DNA of 59,903 nucleotides from Chloroflexota bacterium (GCA_026706455.1 JAPOYS010000089.1:1-59903); one strand, 5' to 3'; shown: positions 45,679 through 54,304, counted from the first letter of the stretch. The notes: generated from the letters alone by a model not told the origin. Numbers and translations: made by a program.

Positions 45679-47504
45679 TAGGCGCCTCCTCCCGCCGCCA
45701 ACTGCCCGACAGGCGCTTCAACGGCGCCGTAGCGAGCGAAGATGCGGCGATAATGCTCGGAACTGAGCAGCAATTCTTCATGCGACCCGTTGGCGATCGA
45801 GCGGCCGTTTTCCAAAACGATGATGCGGTCGGCCCAGCGGATTTGCGAAAGCCGATGCGTGATCAGGATCGTGGTGCGCCCCTCCTGCGCTCGGCGCATC
45901 GCTTTCTGGATCTCGTCTTCGGTGGCGCTGTCGATGGCGCTCGTCGAGTCATCGAGGATGAGGATGCGAGGCTGGCGCAGAAAGGCGCGCGCCAAAGCCA
46001 GGCGCTGCCGCTGCCCGCCCGAGAGGGTGACGCCGCGCTCGCCGATTTCGCTGTCGTAGCCATCGTTGAAGGACAGGATGAAGTCATGCGCTTGCGCTTC
46101 TCTAGCCGCGGTCTCGATCTCTTCCTGGCTCGCGTTTTGGACGCCAAAGGCGATGTTCTCGGCGACGGAGCGCGAGAACAGAAAGATATCCTGCTCGATC
46201 TTGCCCATCTGCGAGCGCAGCCGGTCGAGGTTCCAATCGCGCACATCGACGCCATCGATCAAGACGCGGCCTTCATCGACATCGTAGGTGCGGCTGACCA
46301 GTTGCGTCAGCGTCGATTTGCCCGAGCCGGTCTGCCCGACGATGGCGACCGACTGCCCCGGCTCGACGCGGAAGGAGACATTCTCCAGCACAGTGCTGCC
46401 ATGAAACTTGAAGGTGACGTTCTCGAACTCGATGGCGCCCTTGACCGCGGCGCTGTAGCCAGCGAGATTCTCGTCGATGTCGGCGCGCTGGTCGATCAGC
46501 TCCAGGATGCGCCGCGCGCCGGCGATGCCCAGCTGAATCATGCTGATCGAAAACAGCGAGATGAAAACGGGGAAAGACAGCACTTGCATCAGACCGGCGA
46601 CCGCGATGATATCGCCGATGCTGAGGATGCCGCGCCCGTGCATATTCAGGCAATGCAAGAAGAAGAAGCCGAAGGCGATGCCGTACATCAGCAGGGGCAG
46701 ATAAGCCGCCTCGATTTTGCCCTGCTGCACGAAGAAGTCGCGGAACTTCCAGGCGTTGCGCCGGAACTTCTTGCGCTCGGCCATCTCTTGCGCCGCCACT
46801 TTTACGATCTCAATGCCGCTGATTGTCTCTTCAAGGCGGGCGCTTAGCGTGCCATATTGCATGCGCTGCTGCATCATCACCGGCTCCAGCCGGCGCATGT
46901 AACGGCGCACGACAAAGACGTAGGTGATGACAAACAGAATGGGCACCAATAGCAGTTCCAGATTGATCGTGGCGATGTAGAACATGGGAACGGCGAAACC
47001 CAGCACCATATCAAAGATGAACATGATGCCCGGATGAATCACAAAGTTCAGCTGACGGACGTCATCGGTGGCGCGCGCCATGATATCGCCGACGCGCTGC
47101 TGGTCGTGGAAGGTCTGGCTCTTGCCCAGCAGGCTGGCGTAGAGCTCGTGACGCGAATCGCGCTCGACCCTCGTCGATAGAATGACCATCGACATCGAGC
47201 CCATCAGCGAGAACAGGCCATCGGACACCGACAAGATCAAAACAGCCAGGCTGACCGCGATCACGGCTTGGACCTCACCGCCGTTGATGATGATCTCGGC
47301 GCCGCGGCCGAACATCACGCGCGCCCCGGAAAAAGTGATGTACGTCAGCGCGAAACCCACCAATCCGACGAGGAAATATAATTTGTGTTCAAAGCAATGC
47401 GAGATGATCCAGCGCGCGGGACCGCTGCGATTGTACTCTCGCAAGCCTTCAACTGAGAACTCGCTCTTGTGGTTCAACAATGACTCCTGTGACTGGCTAT
47501 ACAT
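45678..47504 (-). CDS. heterodimeric ABC exporter, subunit with degenerate Walker B
   Basis: The 608-residue protein has the same membrane-plus-ATPase layout. Walker A GQTGSGKSTLTQLVSR, normal signature LSGGQRQRLALARAFL, but Walker B ends ILILDDSTSAID with Asp in place of the catalytic Glu. H-loop is LITHRLSQIRWAD. Combined with the partner's altered signature, one composite site is degenerate on both faces and the other is fully canonical, the expected asymmetry of heterodimeric exporters. It is the promoter-proximal gene, TAATG-overlapped with the partner. Confidence 0.9.
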   Translation of the reverse strand: MYSQSQESLLNHKSEFSVEGLREYNRSGPARWIISHCFEHKLYFLVGLVGFALTYITFSGARVMFGRGAEIIINGGEVQAVIAVSLAVLILSVSDGLFSLMGSMSMVILSTRVERDSRHELYASLLGKSQTFHDQQRVGDIMARATDDVRQLNFVIHPGIMFIFDMVLGFAVPMFYIATINLELLLVPILFVITYVFVVRRYMRRLEPVMMQQRMQYGTLSARLEETISGIEIVKVAAQEMAERKKFRRNAWKFRDFFVQQGKIEAAYLPLLMYGIAFGFFFLHCLNMHGRGILSIGDIIAVAGLMQVLSFPVFISLFSISMIQLGIAGARRILELIDQRADIDENLAGYSAAVKGAIEFENVTFKFHGSTVLENVSFRVEPGQSVAIVGQTGSGKSTLTQLVSRTYDVDEGRVLIDGVDVRDWNLDRLRSQMGKIEQDIFLFSRSVAENIAFGVQNASQEEIETAAREAQAHDFILSFNDGYDSEIGERGVTLSGGQRQRLALARAFLRQPRILILDDSTSAIDSATEDEIQKAMRRAQEGRTTILITHRLSQIRWADRIIVLENGRSIANGSHEELLLSSEHYRRIFARYGAVEAPVGQLAAGGGA

Positions 47505-47780
47505 GGAACATTAGTTCAAAGGGAGAGGAATGTACATGACTTGGCCGCGAAATGCAAGGGTGGTGTTGCCATTGGGCTGCCGACCCTCCTAGTATTGCTC
47601 CGGCGCGGGACTCAGACCCGCGGCCAGCGCTGTATTCCATTATGCGCCTAGCAGCGGAACAGTAGAGCCGATTCTGTGAGTTCGCCGATTGCGCTGACTT
47701 TGTGCATTTCATATAAGCATTCCTTGCATTTGCTGTGCATATTATATAGAATAAGATTGATAGGGAAAGGGGGAATCGGC

Positions 47781-47936
47781 ATGACTACTTATGGAACCGA
47801 CATCGCGGGCTTGTTTTTAGTCCTGATGCTAATCCTGACCCTGGTCAGCATCCTCGCGGTCACTATTAGGCATTGCTCGCCGGGACACTTCAAACCGGAC
47901 GACCGTGACCGATCCAAGCTCCAAATTGAAGCCTAG
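47781..47936 (+). CDS. small single-span membrane protein
   Basis: This 51-residue reading has an ATG at 47781 after AAAGGGGG and one membrane segment DIAGLFLVLMLILTLVSILAV, then a basic, hydrophilic tail ending RDRSKLQIEA. TTGCAT (47724-47729) and TAGAAT (47747-47752), 17 bases apart, may be its promoter. I do not recognise it; the well-formed ribosome site and membrane segment support a real gene. It is divergent from the ABC exporter operon. Confidence 0.45.
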   Translation: MTTYGTDIAGLFLVLMLILTLVSILAVTIRHCSPGHFKPDDRDRSKLQIEA

Positions 47937-48251
47937 CGGTTTCTGCCCGAAGATGAGATTGGCGGTGGCTGGTCAAGCCAGTCGCCCCGGCGCTTCATCG
48001 ACATCGGCGACGGGCAATTGTTCGCATCGCGTTTTTTGCCTTGGCCGGCGTCCAATTGGATTTGAAGACGCGCCAGTCTGACGCTAGACTACAGCAGTAA
48101 GCGTATGGTTCTGTTGCGGGAGCAAAGAGTTGATTTCAGCCTTGCGTCTCTTTTTCTTGATGGCGGTCGTCCTGGCGCCATCGCAGCGGCCAATCAAGGC
48201 GCGACCGTTGGCGGCTGCCCGGCTGGCGGCGCGGTAGCCGGAGCCTAAGGC
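47937..48251. other. gene-free stretch
   Basis: No convincing gene, repeat unit or terminator is seen in these 315 bases between the small membrane protein and the nucleotidase. Confidence 0.5.
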
Positions 48252-49202
48252 ATGCGAGCGATTCTCGCCGCCGTCCGCGATGCCGCGCATCTCTGCCGCC
48301 TGGTGCAAGCGCGCTATCTGAGCGCCAATATCAAAACCGCCGGCGATCACAGCGAGCCCGTCACCATCGCCGACTACGGCTCGCAGGCGATCATCTGCCG
48401 CGCCCTGCAAATGCGCTATCCGGATGATGCCGTCGTCGCCGAAGAATCGGCCAAGGACTTTGCGCAGCTCGTCTCAGTTGAGCAGCGCGCCCAGATTTTG
48501 ACGCTGCTTTCGCAGGTCCTGCGGCAAGATGTCAGCGAAGCGGAGTTGATCGCCTGGCTTGATTTCGGCGCTGGACGCTCAGCCGCGCGCACCTGGGTCA
48601 TCGACCCCATCGATGGCACGAAGGGCTTCCTGGCCAAACGCCACTACGCTATCGCCTGCGGACTGCTGCAGGATGGACGGGCAGCTGAAGGCATCGTGGC
48701 GGCGCCCGGCTATAACGACGGCGAAGGCGCGCTCTTCTATACGCGGGAGGGCGCTGCCTTTCGCGCGCCGCTGGCAGCTGGCGCCGGCGCCGGCGTCACC
48801 GTCTCGGGGCGCAGCTGCCCGGAAGAGTTCATCGCCGCGCAGAGCTTCGAGCGCGCGCATGCTTGCAAATCGCGTATGGCGCGCGCCCGCGAGCTGGCTG
48901 GCTTGGGCGGCGTCCGCATCCTCGAGTTGGACAGCATGGAGAAATACGCCCTGGTCGCCTGTGGGGATGCCGATCTCTACATGCGCCTGCCGCGCGCGGG
49001 CAGCGACTACGCCCACAAGATCTGGGATCATGTCGCCGGCGTCGCGCTGGTGCAGGCGGCGGGGGGCGTCGTAACTGACCTGGATGGCGCGCCCCTTGAT
49101 TTCTCGCAGGGCGAAACGCTGCCCAACACCGGCATGATCATCAGCAACGGGGCGCATCATGCGCGCGTGGTCGAGGCCGTCCAGCGCGTCATGGCGGAGT
49201 AG
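48252..49202 (+). CDS. 3'(2'),5'-bisphosphate nucleotidase (SAL1/HAL2-type)
   Basis: The 316-residue protein belongs to the inositol-monophosphatase superfamily, in the HAL2/SAL1 branch that dephosphorylates 3'-phosphoadenosine 5'-phosphate left by sulfation reactions. Motifs: EPVTIADYGSQAIICRAL at about residue 38, VVAEESAKDF with the metal Glu, IDPIDGTKGFL with the metal Asp, and the C-terminal WDHVAGVALVQAAGG. The DYGSQA form is the SAL1 diagnostic. Its presence suits an organism using sulfated compounds. It is followed by a DNA methyltransferase but with a clear gap. Confidence 0.88.
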   Translation: MRAILAAVRDAAHLCRLVQARYLSANIKTAGDHSEPVTIADYGSQAIICRALQMRYPDDAVVAEESAKDFAQLVSVEQRAQILTLLSQVLRQDVSEAELIAWLDFGAGRSAARTWVIDPIDGTKGFLAKRHYAIACGLLQDGRAAEGIVAAPGYNDGEGALFYTREGAAFRAPLAAGAGAGVTVSGRSCPEEFIAAQSFERAHACKSRMARARELAGLGGVRILELDSMEKYALVACGDADLYMRLPRAGSDYAHKIWDHVAGVALVQAAGGVVTDLDGAPLDFSQGETLPNTGMIISNGAHHARVVEAVQRVMAE

Positions 49203-49265
49203 ATTTGTAGTGTAGAACTTGATGTAGTATAAATGTGCTAATAGGCGTCTTTTGGAGGTAGTGAC

Positions 49266-50060
49266 ATGTCCCTAAAGCGAAACACAATTCATCTCGGCGA
49301 CGCGCTCCACCTGATAGATGAAGTCGATGACGAGTCAATTGACCTGATAGTTTGCGATGGTCCTTATGGCATCACTACGCACGTATGGGATAGGATTACG
49401 AACATACAGGAATACAATCTTGACCTCATTAGAAGGTTTTCTGACAAGCTGAAATATGGTGGAGCGCTTTATCTTTTTGGAAAGCCAAATTGTATTGACT
49501 TTATTGATTACCGCCCCTATCTGAATTTGAAATCAAAGATTGTCTGGTATCAACCAAGCCGGCTGGCGCAGGGCAGAATTAGCTATACCAACAATTACGA
49601 CATCATCTGCTATTTCATCAAAGGTGATAAGCCGCGCTGCTATAATTTGGATGAGATTCGCGTAGCTCAATTGGTAGAGCTCGAACATCGACTTCGCTGT
49701 GAAAGAGTGCCCTCGGTCAAGAATGGCAAGTACGGGAAGACCAAGTTTAACGGCAAAGGCAAGAACCCCGGCGATGTCTGGGGCGACATAAAACAGCTTA
49801 CATACAAGTCAAAAGAATTGGTATGCCGCGAAGCTCTTAACACGATTCAGAAACCTGAACAGCTTATAGAAAGATTGGTCTTGGCGAGCTCGAATCCAGG
49901 AGACCTCGTACTTGATCCATTTGCTGGTGTTGGAACTTGTCCCCTTGTATGCCAGAAACATGGACGAGATTTTGTCGCATTTGAGATTAATCCGGAGTTC
50001 GTCGATTTGGCGAACAGGCGTTTGGAAAAAATGGCTAATCAGTTGCCTTTAGTGGTATGA
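49266..50060 (+). CDS. DNA N4/N6 methyltransferase, beta-class order, DGPY motif
   Basis: The 264-residue protein carries the catalytic motif IV as CDGPYGITTH (about residue 30; DGPY instead of DPPY) and motif I near the C-terminus as LVLDPFAGVGTCPLVC (about 216), so the order IV then I matches beta-class methyltransferases. A spacer rich in Lys and Tyr carries GRISYTNNYDIICYF. It modifies adenine N6 or cytosine N4. A good site TGGAGGT precedes the ATG. The DNA is AT-rich (a line near 49441 counts 23 of 60 G/C) compared with its neighbours, which suggests recent transfer. The next gene overlaps it by 4 bases and looks broken. Confidence 0.87.
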   Translation: MSLKRNTIHLGDALHLIDEVDDESIDLIVCDGPYGITTHVWDRITNIQEYNLDLIRRFSDKLKYGGALYLFGKPNCIDFIDYRPYLNLKSKIVWYQPSRLAQGRISYTNNYDIICYFIKGDKPRCYNLDEIRVAQLVELEHRLRCERVPSVKNGKYGKTKFNGKGKNPGDVWGDIKQLTYKSKELVCREALNTIQKPEQLIERLVLASSNPGDLVLDPFAGVGTCPLVCQKHGRDFVAFEINPEFVDLANRRLEKMANQLPLVV

Positions 50061-50307
50061 GGACAATGGCGCGACAACGCTACAATACCTTATCAAACTC
50101 ATATAGCAAGCCTTTGCCCAGGCCCGAGGCAAACCAAATCAAAGTAAAGACCATCTACGAGTTGGAAACCGACATCGTTTGGAAGAGGCGATTCGAAAAA
50201 TGGAGCGTAGCAAGAATCGCATTTCGCACGTCAACTTCTCTGAGAGCTGGGCAAAAGCGAATGGGCTAGTAGTCTATTCTGACAAAGACAGTGAGAAAAA
50301 CAAGTAA
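50057..50307 (+). pseudogene. frameshifted small gene after the methyltransferase
   Basis: An ATG at 50057 overlaps the methyltransferase stop and opens MRTMARQRYNTLSNSYSKPL, continuing to KTIYELETDIV, after which the frame becomes poor. Another frame carries a smooth continuation RLEEAIRKMERSKNRISHVN, then SESWAKANGLVVYSDKDSEK, to TAA at 50305-50307. The two parts together suggest one broken gene, with the frame slip near 50175. Position suggests a partner of the methyltransferase, for instance a control or restriction fragment; no family is recognised. A sequencing error is an alternative. Confidence 0.5.
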
Positions 50308-50310
50308 CGT

Positions 50311-51465
50311 TTAACTCGCCACCCGCTGCCCCCGTCGCTCGGCAACCAAGGCGCCGTAGAGCTCAATCACCTCATCCATGATCGCCTCCCAGGATTGCCT
50401 CTCGGCGTAGGCTCGCGCCTGCTGGCCCATCCAGCGCATTGTATCGGGGTCGCTCGCGATTCTCCGCAGGCCCTCAAGCAGCGCGTCTCTATCGCCGCTT
50501 TCGAAGCTATAGCCGTTGAGGCCCTCGCTGACCATGTCGCCGACGCCGCCCACCCGCGCCGCGACAACGGGCAAGCCGGCCGCCATCGCTTCGATCACGA
50601 CCAAGCCGAAGGTCTCCAGCCGCGAGGGGAAGACGAAGATATCGGCGCTGGCATAAGCCTGCGACAGCCGCTCGCCGCGCAGGTAACCCATGAAGGTCAC
50701 GGGCAGTCCGGCGAAATGCCGCTCAAGCGCGGGCCGCGCCGGTCCATCGCCGACCAGCGCCAGCCGCGTGTTTGGCAGCCGCTCCAAGGTTGGTCGAATG
50801 TGCTCGATTTGCTTCTCGTCCGACAAACGACCGACGTATAAAAGAAGCGTGTCTTCGGAATTGCCGGCCGACATCTCGCTGCGCATGGCCGCCGAGCGAA
50901 ACTTGGGATTGAAAGCGTCGGCATCGACGCCGCGCCGCCACAAGCCGACATTCTTAATGCCTAAGCGCCGCATCTGACGCTGCGCCAGCCTGGACGGCGC
51001 CAGACTGTAATCGGCCCAATTGAAGACGGTCTTGGTCAGCTCGTCGATCAGGGGTCCGGTGAATCCCAGGTCAAGCGCGCCCAGGCGGAATTGGGGCGCC
51101 AGCCGCGCGTAATCGAGGTGAAAGGACGTCACCGTTGGCACGGCCATCCACTTCAGCATCATCATCGTTGGGATGCCGGTGACCGCCGGGTGGAAGAGGT
51201 GGGCGATATCGGGCTGGAAGGCGGCCAGATCGCGATAGAGCGAAGGCGTGGCGAAGCCGAGGCGCGCTTCCGGGTACAGTGGAAGCGACAGGCTGGGCAA
51301 GCTGCGCACCGGCACTTCGTTGTAGCGGCGGCTTTCGCCATAGCGCGGGGCGATAACCAGCGCCTCAATGCCGCGCTTCGACAGATGATCGAGCAGCAGG
51401 CAAGCCACCTTGACGATGCCATCGACTTTGGGCAGAAAGGTCTCGCTGATGATCGCGACCCGCAT
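50311..51465 (-). CDS. GT4 glycosyltransferase (SQD2/mannosyltransferase-like)
   Basis: The 384-residue GT-B enzyme starts MRVAIISETFLPKVDGIVKV, the N-terminal Rossmann start shared by sulfoquinovosyl- and mannosyl-transferases of group 1. TSFHLDYARLAPQF follows. The donor-site motif is SADIFVFPSRLETFGLVVIEAM (split: SADIFVFPSRLETFG, LVVIEAM) with the two Glu residues. The ATG at 51465 has GGAG upstream; longer reading frames lack it. Likely a glycolipid synthase using a nucleotide sugar. Confidence 0.88.
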   Translation of the reverse strand: MRVAIISETFLPKVDGIVKVACLLLDHLSKRGIEALVIAPRYGESRRYNEVPVRSLPSLSLPLYPEARLGFATPSLYRDLAAFQPDIAHLFHPAVTGIPTMMMLKWMAVPTVTSFHLDYARLAPQFRLGALDLGFTGPLIDELTKTVFNWADYSLAPSRLAQRQMRRLGIKNVGLWRRGVDADAFNPKFRSAAMRSEMSAGNSEDTLLLYVGRLSDEKQIEHIRPTLERLPNTRLALVGDGPARPALERHFAGLPVTFMGYLRGERLSQAYASADIFVFPSRLETFGLVVIEAMAAGLPVVAARVGGVGDMVSEGLNGYSFESGDRDALLEGLRRIASDPDTMRWMGQQARAYAERQSWEAIMDEVIELYGALVAERRGQRVAS

Positions 51466-51608
51466 GATGCGCTCCGAGTGATCTGGCTCAGGGCAATGTA
51501 ACATATTTGGCTCTGCCAAGCACGAAGGCTGGTATTGGCGGCGCCAAGGATTGAGGACCTGCAAGCAGCAGGGTTGAGTCATGAGCGGTACGGGCTAGTT
51601 GTCGGTCA

Positions 51609-51617
51609 TGTTATAAT
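51609..51617 (+). promoter_or_regulatory. extended -10 promoter of the second Uma2 gene
   Basis: TGTTATAAT is a perfect extended -10 box, 33 bases before the chosen ATG. No convincing -35 box is seen. Confidence 0.5.
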
Positions 51618-51649
51618 TGCGCGACGGGCAGACCATTCGAGGGATGAAA

Positions 51650-52384
51650 ATGGCGATAGAGCGCGTTGACAGTTTCCCCCGTCCTCACAAGTTTACGGCT
51701 GAAGAGTATCTCGCTTTTGAGGAACGCAGCGAGTTCAAGCATGAGTTCATCGATGGCGTGATTTATGATTGGGGCGATCCCGATCCGAACGATCCCGTTC
51801 ACCCCGATTATGTGCCGGGCTATCCCATGCCGCATCTCTTCACCGTTGAGGAGTATCTCGCTTTTGAAAACGAGAGCGAGTTCAAGCATGAATTCATTGA
51901 TGGAGTTATCTACGACATGACGGGCGGAACGTTCTATCACAGCAAAATCAAGGTCAATATCATGCGCGCTCTGCTGGCGCGCTTGGACGATGCGCAATTT
52001 GAGATTCTGAACAGCGATATGAGCGTCAGTGTCGGAGCAAGCCGCTATGTCTACCCCGATTTGAGCGTTGTCCGCGGCCAGCCACAGCTGGAAGACGACG
52101 ATACCACGCTGCTCAATCCGATATTAACCGTCGAAGTGCTTTCGCCAACATCCGTCGCTTACGACCGTTACACGAAACTTGATTATTATCGCGGCTTGCC
52201 CAGCCTGGAAGCCTATGTCATTGTCGATCAATATGAATACCAGGTGGAGTTGTACACCCGGAGCGAGACTGGCTGGCATTGGCAGGCTTTCAACTCTGTC
52301 GACGATGTCATCCCGCTCGATATGATCGGCTGTGATTTGCCGCTGTCTGAGATTTATCGCGGCATTGACTTGTCGGACGAATGA
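51650..52384 (+). CDS. Uma2-family endonuclease with duplicated N-terminal module
   Basis: The 244-residue protein is longer than the usual 180-200 because its N-terminal module occurs twice: KFTAEEYLAFEERSEFKHEF at about 15-34 and LFTVEEYLAFENESEFKHEF at about 63-82, each continuing IDGVIYD. One core follows: YVYPDLSVVRG (acidic residue) and LTVEVLSPTSVAYD (Glu region). The two modules differ by several codons, so the duplication is not fresh. GAGGG before 51650 supports the start. The first module is a surplus copy; its effect is unknown. Confidence 0.85.
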   Translation: MAIERVDSFPRPHKFTAEEYLAFEERSEFKHEFIDGVIYDWGDPDPNDPVHPDYVPGYPMPHLFTVEEYLAFENESEFKHEFIDGVIYDMTGGTFYHSKIKVNIMRALLARLDDAQFEILNSDMSVSVGASRYVYPDLSVVRGQPQLEDDDTTLLNPILTVEVLSPTSVAYDRYTKLDYYRGLPSLEAYVIVDQYEYQVELYTRSETGWHWQAFNSVDDVIPLDMIGCDLPLSEIYRGIDLSDE

Positions 52385-52462
52385 GAAATGCCCAGGCGGT
52401 GGCGGCGTGAAGCACGGCCGCCGGCGATGATTCGGTAGTCGGCTGAAGAAAACGAAACGGCA

Positions 52463-53383
52463 ATGGCAGCAGAAGCGAAGCCGCAAAACCTAATCGAGGT
52501 CGATGATCGCTCGCCGATGGATACGCTGCCCTATTGGGCGCGCGCGACCAACCCGATCGTGCGGCGTCATCTCGGCTTGTATTGGCGCACTTTGCCGCCG
52601 GAGTTTGAACCCATTTTCTACGTCTGCGCCTTTTGGGTGGTCGCGCTGCTCGTCGGCATCCTATTCCCCTTCGTCATTGATCTGGCCACGACCGTCATTG
52701 TCGTCTCCGTCCTGGTTATCCCGGTCGGCCTGATCTTTTACATCCGCGCGCTCTTCTCCATCGCGGCCAATTCAGCCGCGGCCATGGCGGACGAGATCCG
52801 TCATAACACCATGCAATTGCTGATGTCGACGCCGATGTCGCTGGAGCAGATATTCCTGGGCAAGGTCGCCTCAGCCATCTGGCGCAAGATGGATGATCTC
52901 ATCTTGATCGTGCAAGGCGCGGCTATCTTCGGTCCGCCGCTCATCATCATGCACTACGCCGGCTTATTCCCGCTGCGCGAATCGGGTCCCCTGACCTACT
53001 TGTTGATCATCGTCATGTCGATCACCGCGCTGCTGCGCCTTATCCTCGAGCCGCTGATGTTCGGCATGGTGGGCGTCGGCATCGGCGCCTTCGTGCCCTT
53101 CCGCGCCATCGCTATGACTTCGTCGGTGGCTTGGGTGGCTTTCTATTTTGTGCTGATAAATATGCTGCAGCAGCTCAACTTGCAGTTTCTGTCGGCCGCG
53201 CTGGATGCGGCGCGCGAAGCGAACGACCTTACGGTCGGGCTGGCGGTTCAGGCGGCGAATATGCGGCTGGCGCTGGCGATCGGGCTGACGGTGCTGATTG
53301 AGTTGGCGCTGCCGCTGGCGCTGCCCTACGGGCTGATTCGGCTGGTGAGCGGCTTGCTGGCGCGTCAGTTAAGGGCGGGGTGA
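52463..53383 (+). CDS. ABC-2-like membrane permease without adjacent ATPase
   Basis: The 306-residue protein has six or seven hydrophobic segments. The segment DEIRHNTMQLLMSTPMSLEQ followed by IFLGKVASAIWRKMDD resembles the conserved coupling loop of ABC-2 type permeases (E-x-x-x-x-T-x-x-LL-x-TP-x-S). The tail ends LPYGLIRLVSGLLARQLRAG. No ATPase lies beside it, so either it depends on a distant one or it belongs to another membrane family. Its last 65 bases are duplicated at 54240-54304. Confidence 0.65.
   Translation: MAAEAKPQNLIEVDDRSPMDTLPYWARATNPIVRRHLGLYWRTLPPEFEPIFYVCAFWVVALLVGILFPFVIDLATTVIVVSVLVIPVGLIFYIRALFSIAANSAAAMADEIRHNTMQLLMSTPMSLEQIFLGKVASAIWRKMDDLILIVQGAAIFGPPLIIMHYAGLFPLRESGPLTYLLIIVMSITALLRLILEPLMFGMVGVGIGAFVPFRAIAMTSSVAWVAFYFVLINMLQQLNLQFLSAALDAAREANDLTVGLAVQAANMRLALAIGLTVLIELALPLALPYGLIRLVSGLLARQLRAG
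53317..53381 (+). repeat. 3'-end direct repeat of permease gene, copy 1
   Basis: These 65 bases at the end of the permease gene match 54240-54304 with 2 mismatches. The repeat encodes ALPYGLIRLVSGLLARQLRA and then G, and ends just at the stop codon. Confidence 0.92.
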
Positions 53384-53470
53384 ACATTGAGCTAGGCTAT
53401 TTGAGACTAATGTCTTTTGGTTGCGTGGGTAGGAGACATCTTGATTCATACCGCTTCAAAGCGTCTCAAC

Positions 53471-53929
53471 TCAGCTTTCCTTGCCGCGACGATCGTGAAC
53501 ATATACGACGGCAATCGCTAAAGCATCGGCCGCTATCAGGGCAAGTCCTTCCGCGCTATATCCTGAGAGAATGATCGCTGTGCCGCAGAGTATTAGCGAT
53601 AATGCCAAGACGAAGCCCAGCCACATTCCGCGTCTTTCTTGGTGAATTGACGCGTCAATCACTCGCTGTTCCAAAGTCATCCTGTGTCGTCCGTGCTGGA
53701 CCGACTCGTCGACGATGATCTGTTGCACTTCAGGAGTATACGAAGCAAGCATACTCGGAGGCGGCATCGGCCCAGACGAATGCTCAACATAAATGCTGTT
53801 GACGTATTGAATTAGCTCTCTACGCTTTTCTTCGGGAATATCTTGAATCAATTCCGGGGGGATTGGAACATCTGGTAGCCGATTCGCGCGTTCCTGTGAG
53901 AATGACTCGGTATTTTGCTCGTCACTCAC
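53471..53929 (-). CDS. DUF2335-type membrane protein
   Basis: The 152-residue protein has a soluble N-terminus (PIPPELIQDIPEEKRRELIQ), then MLASYTPEVQQIIVDESVQ with HGRHRMTLEQRVID, and two adjacent membrane segments, GMWLGFVLALSLILCGTAII and EGLALIAADALAIAVVYV. The P-x-x-L...Y, HR-x-x-LE and terminal two-helix layout match DUF2335 proteins, found in phage-linked and accessory DNA; function unknown. It starts with GTG inside the overlap with the 79-residue gene. It lies in an 858-base insert bracketed by permease 3' copies, on the opposite strand to the permease. Confidence 0.72.
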   Translation of the reverse strand: MSDEQNTESFSQERANRLPDVPIPPELIQDIPEEKRRELIQYVNSIYVEHSSGPMPPPSMLASYTPEVQQIIVDESVQHGRHRMTLEQRVIDASIHQERRGMWLGFVLALSLILCGTAIILSGYSAEGLALIAADALAIAVVYVHDRRGKES

Positions 53930-54161
53930 TCACTGAGTCCTTTTTGAGATTTTTCTCGTATTTTCCAATTGCCCACCAGAGGCTCGCTCCAACCGCTTCC
54001 CAATCGGCGCGCATAGCGTCGGCGTCAGATCTTTCTAGGATCTGCTTTTCAAGTTCACGCCGGCGCGAACCTGTGAAATCCATAAGACTCGCGATGCCAC
54101 GCAGAAAAGGATGCTTGGGCAAAGAGAATGAATTGGCGATTTTGCGTCTGTCGTATGCCAT
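53922..54161 (-). CDS. small basic protein paired with DUF2335 gene
   Basis: The 79-residue protein (MAYDRRKIANSFSLPKHPFL at the start, then SRRRELEKQILERSDADAMR, then WWAIGKYEKNLKK) is mostly helical and charged. I do not recognise a family. It is read before the DUF2335 gene and overlaps it by 8 bases, so the two are translationally coupled. The whole pair fills the interval between the two permease 3' copies. Confidence 0.6.
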   Translation of the reverse strand: MAYDRRKIANSFSLPKHPFLRGIASLMDFTGSRRRELEKQILERSDADAMRADWEAVGASLWWAIGKYEKNLKKDSVSE

Positions 54162-54239
54162 GGTTGCCTCGCCGGCTGATTGATACAGCCTGTACTATGT
54201 CGCTTACATCGTAATGCTTCCGTCTCGGTTCTGTCAACG

Positions 54240-54304
54240 GGCGCTGCCCTACGCGCTGATTCGGCTGGTCAGCGGCTTGCTGGCGCGTCAGTTAAGGGCG
54301 GGGT
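54240..54304 (+). repeat. 3'-end direct repeat of permease gene, copy 2
   Basis: This second copy is 63 of 65 identical to 53317-53381. It reads ALPYALIRLVSGLLARQLRA then G and stops at TAA. It has no start of its own, so it is a displaced gene end, not a gene. Confidence 0.92.

Noticed and set aside
48084-48410. Minus-strand open frame overlapping the nucleotidase start
   Set aside because: Its N-terminal half is antisense to the nucleotidase and the remainder has no recognisable motif or ribosome site.
49658-49690. tRNA-like D-arm (GCGTAGCTCAATTGGTAGAG) inside the methyltransferase gene
   Set aside because: There is no matching acceptor stem, anticodon arm or GTTCGAATCC-like T-arm within the following 60 bases, and the bases are coding, so it is a chance match.
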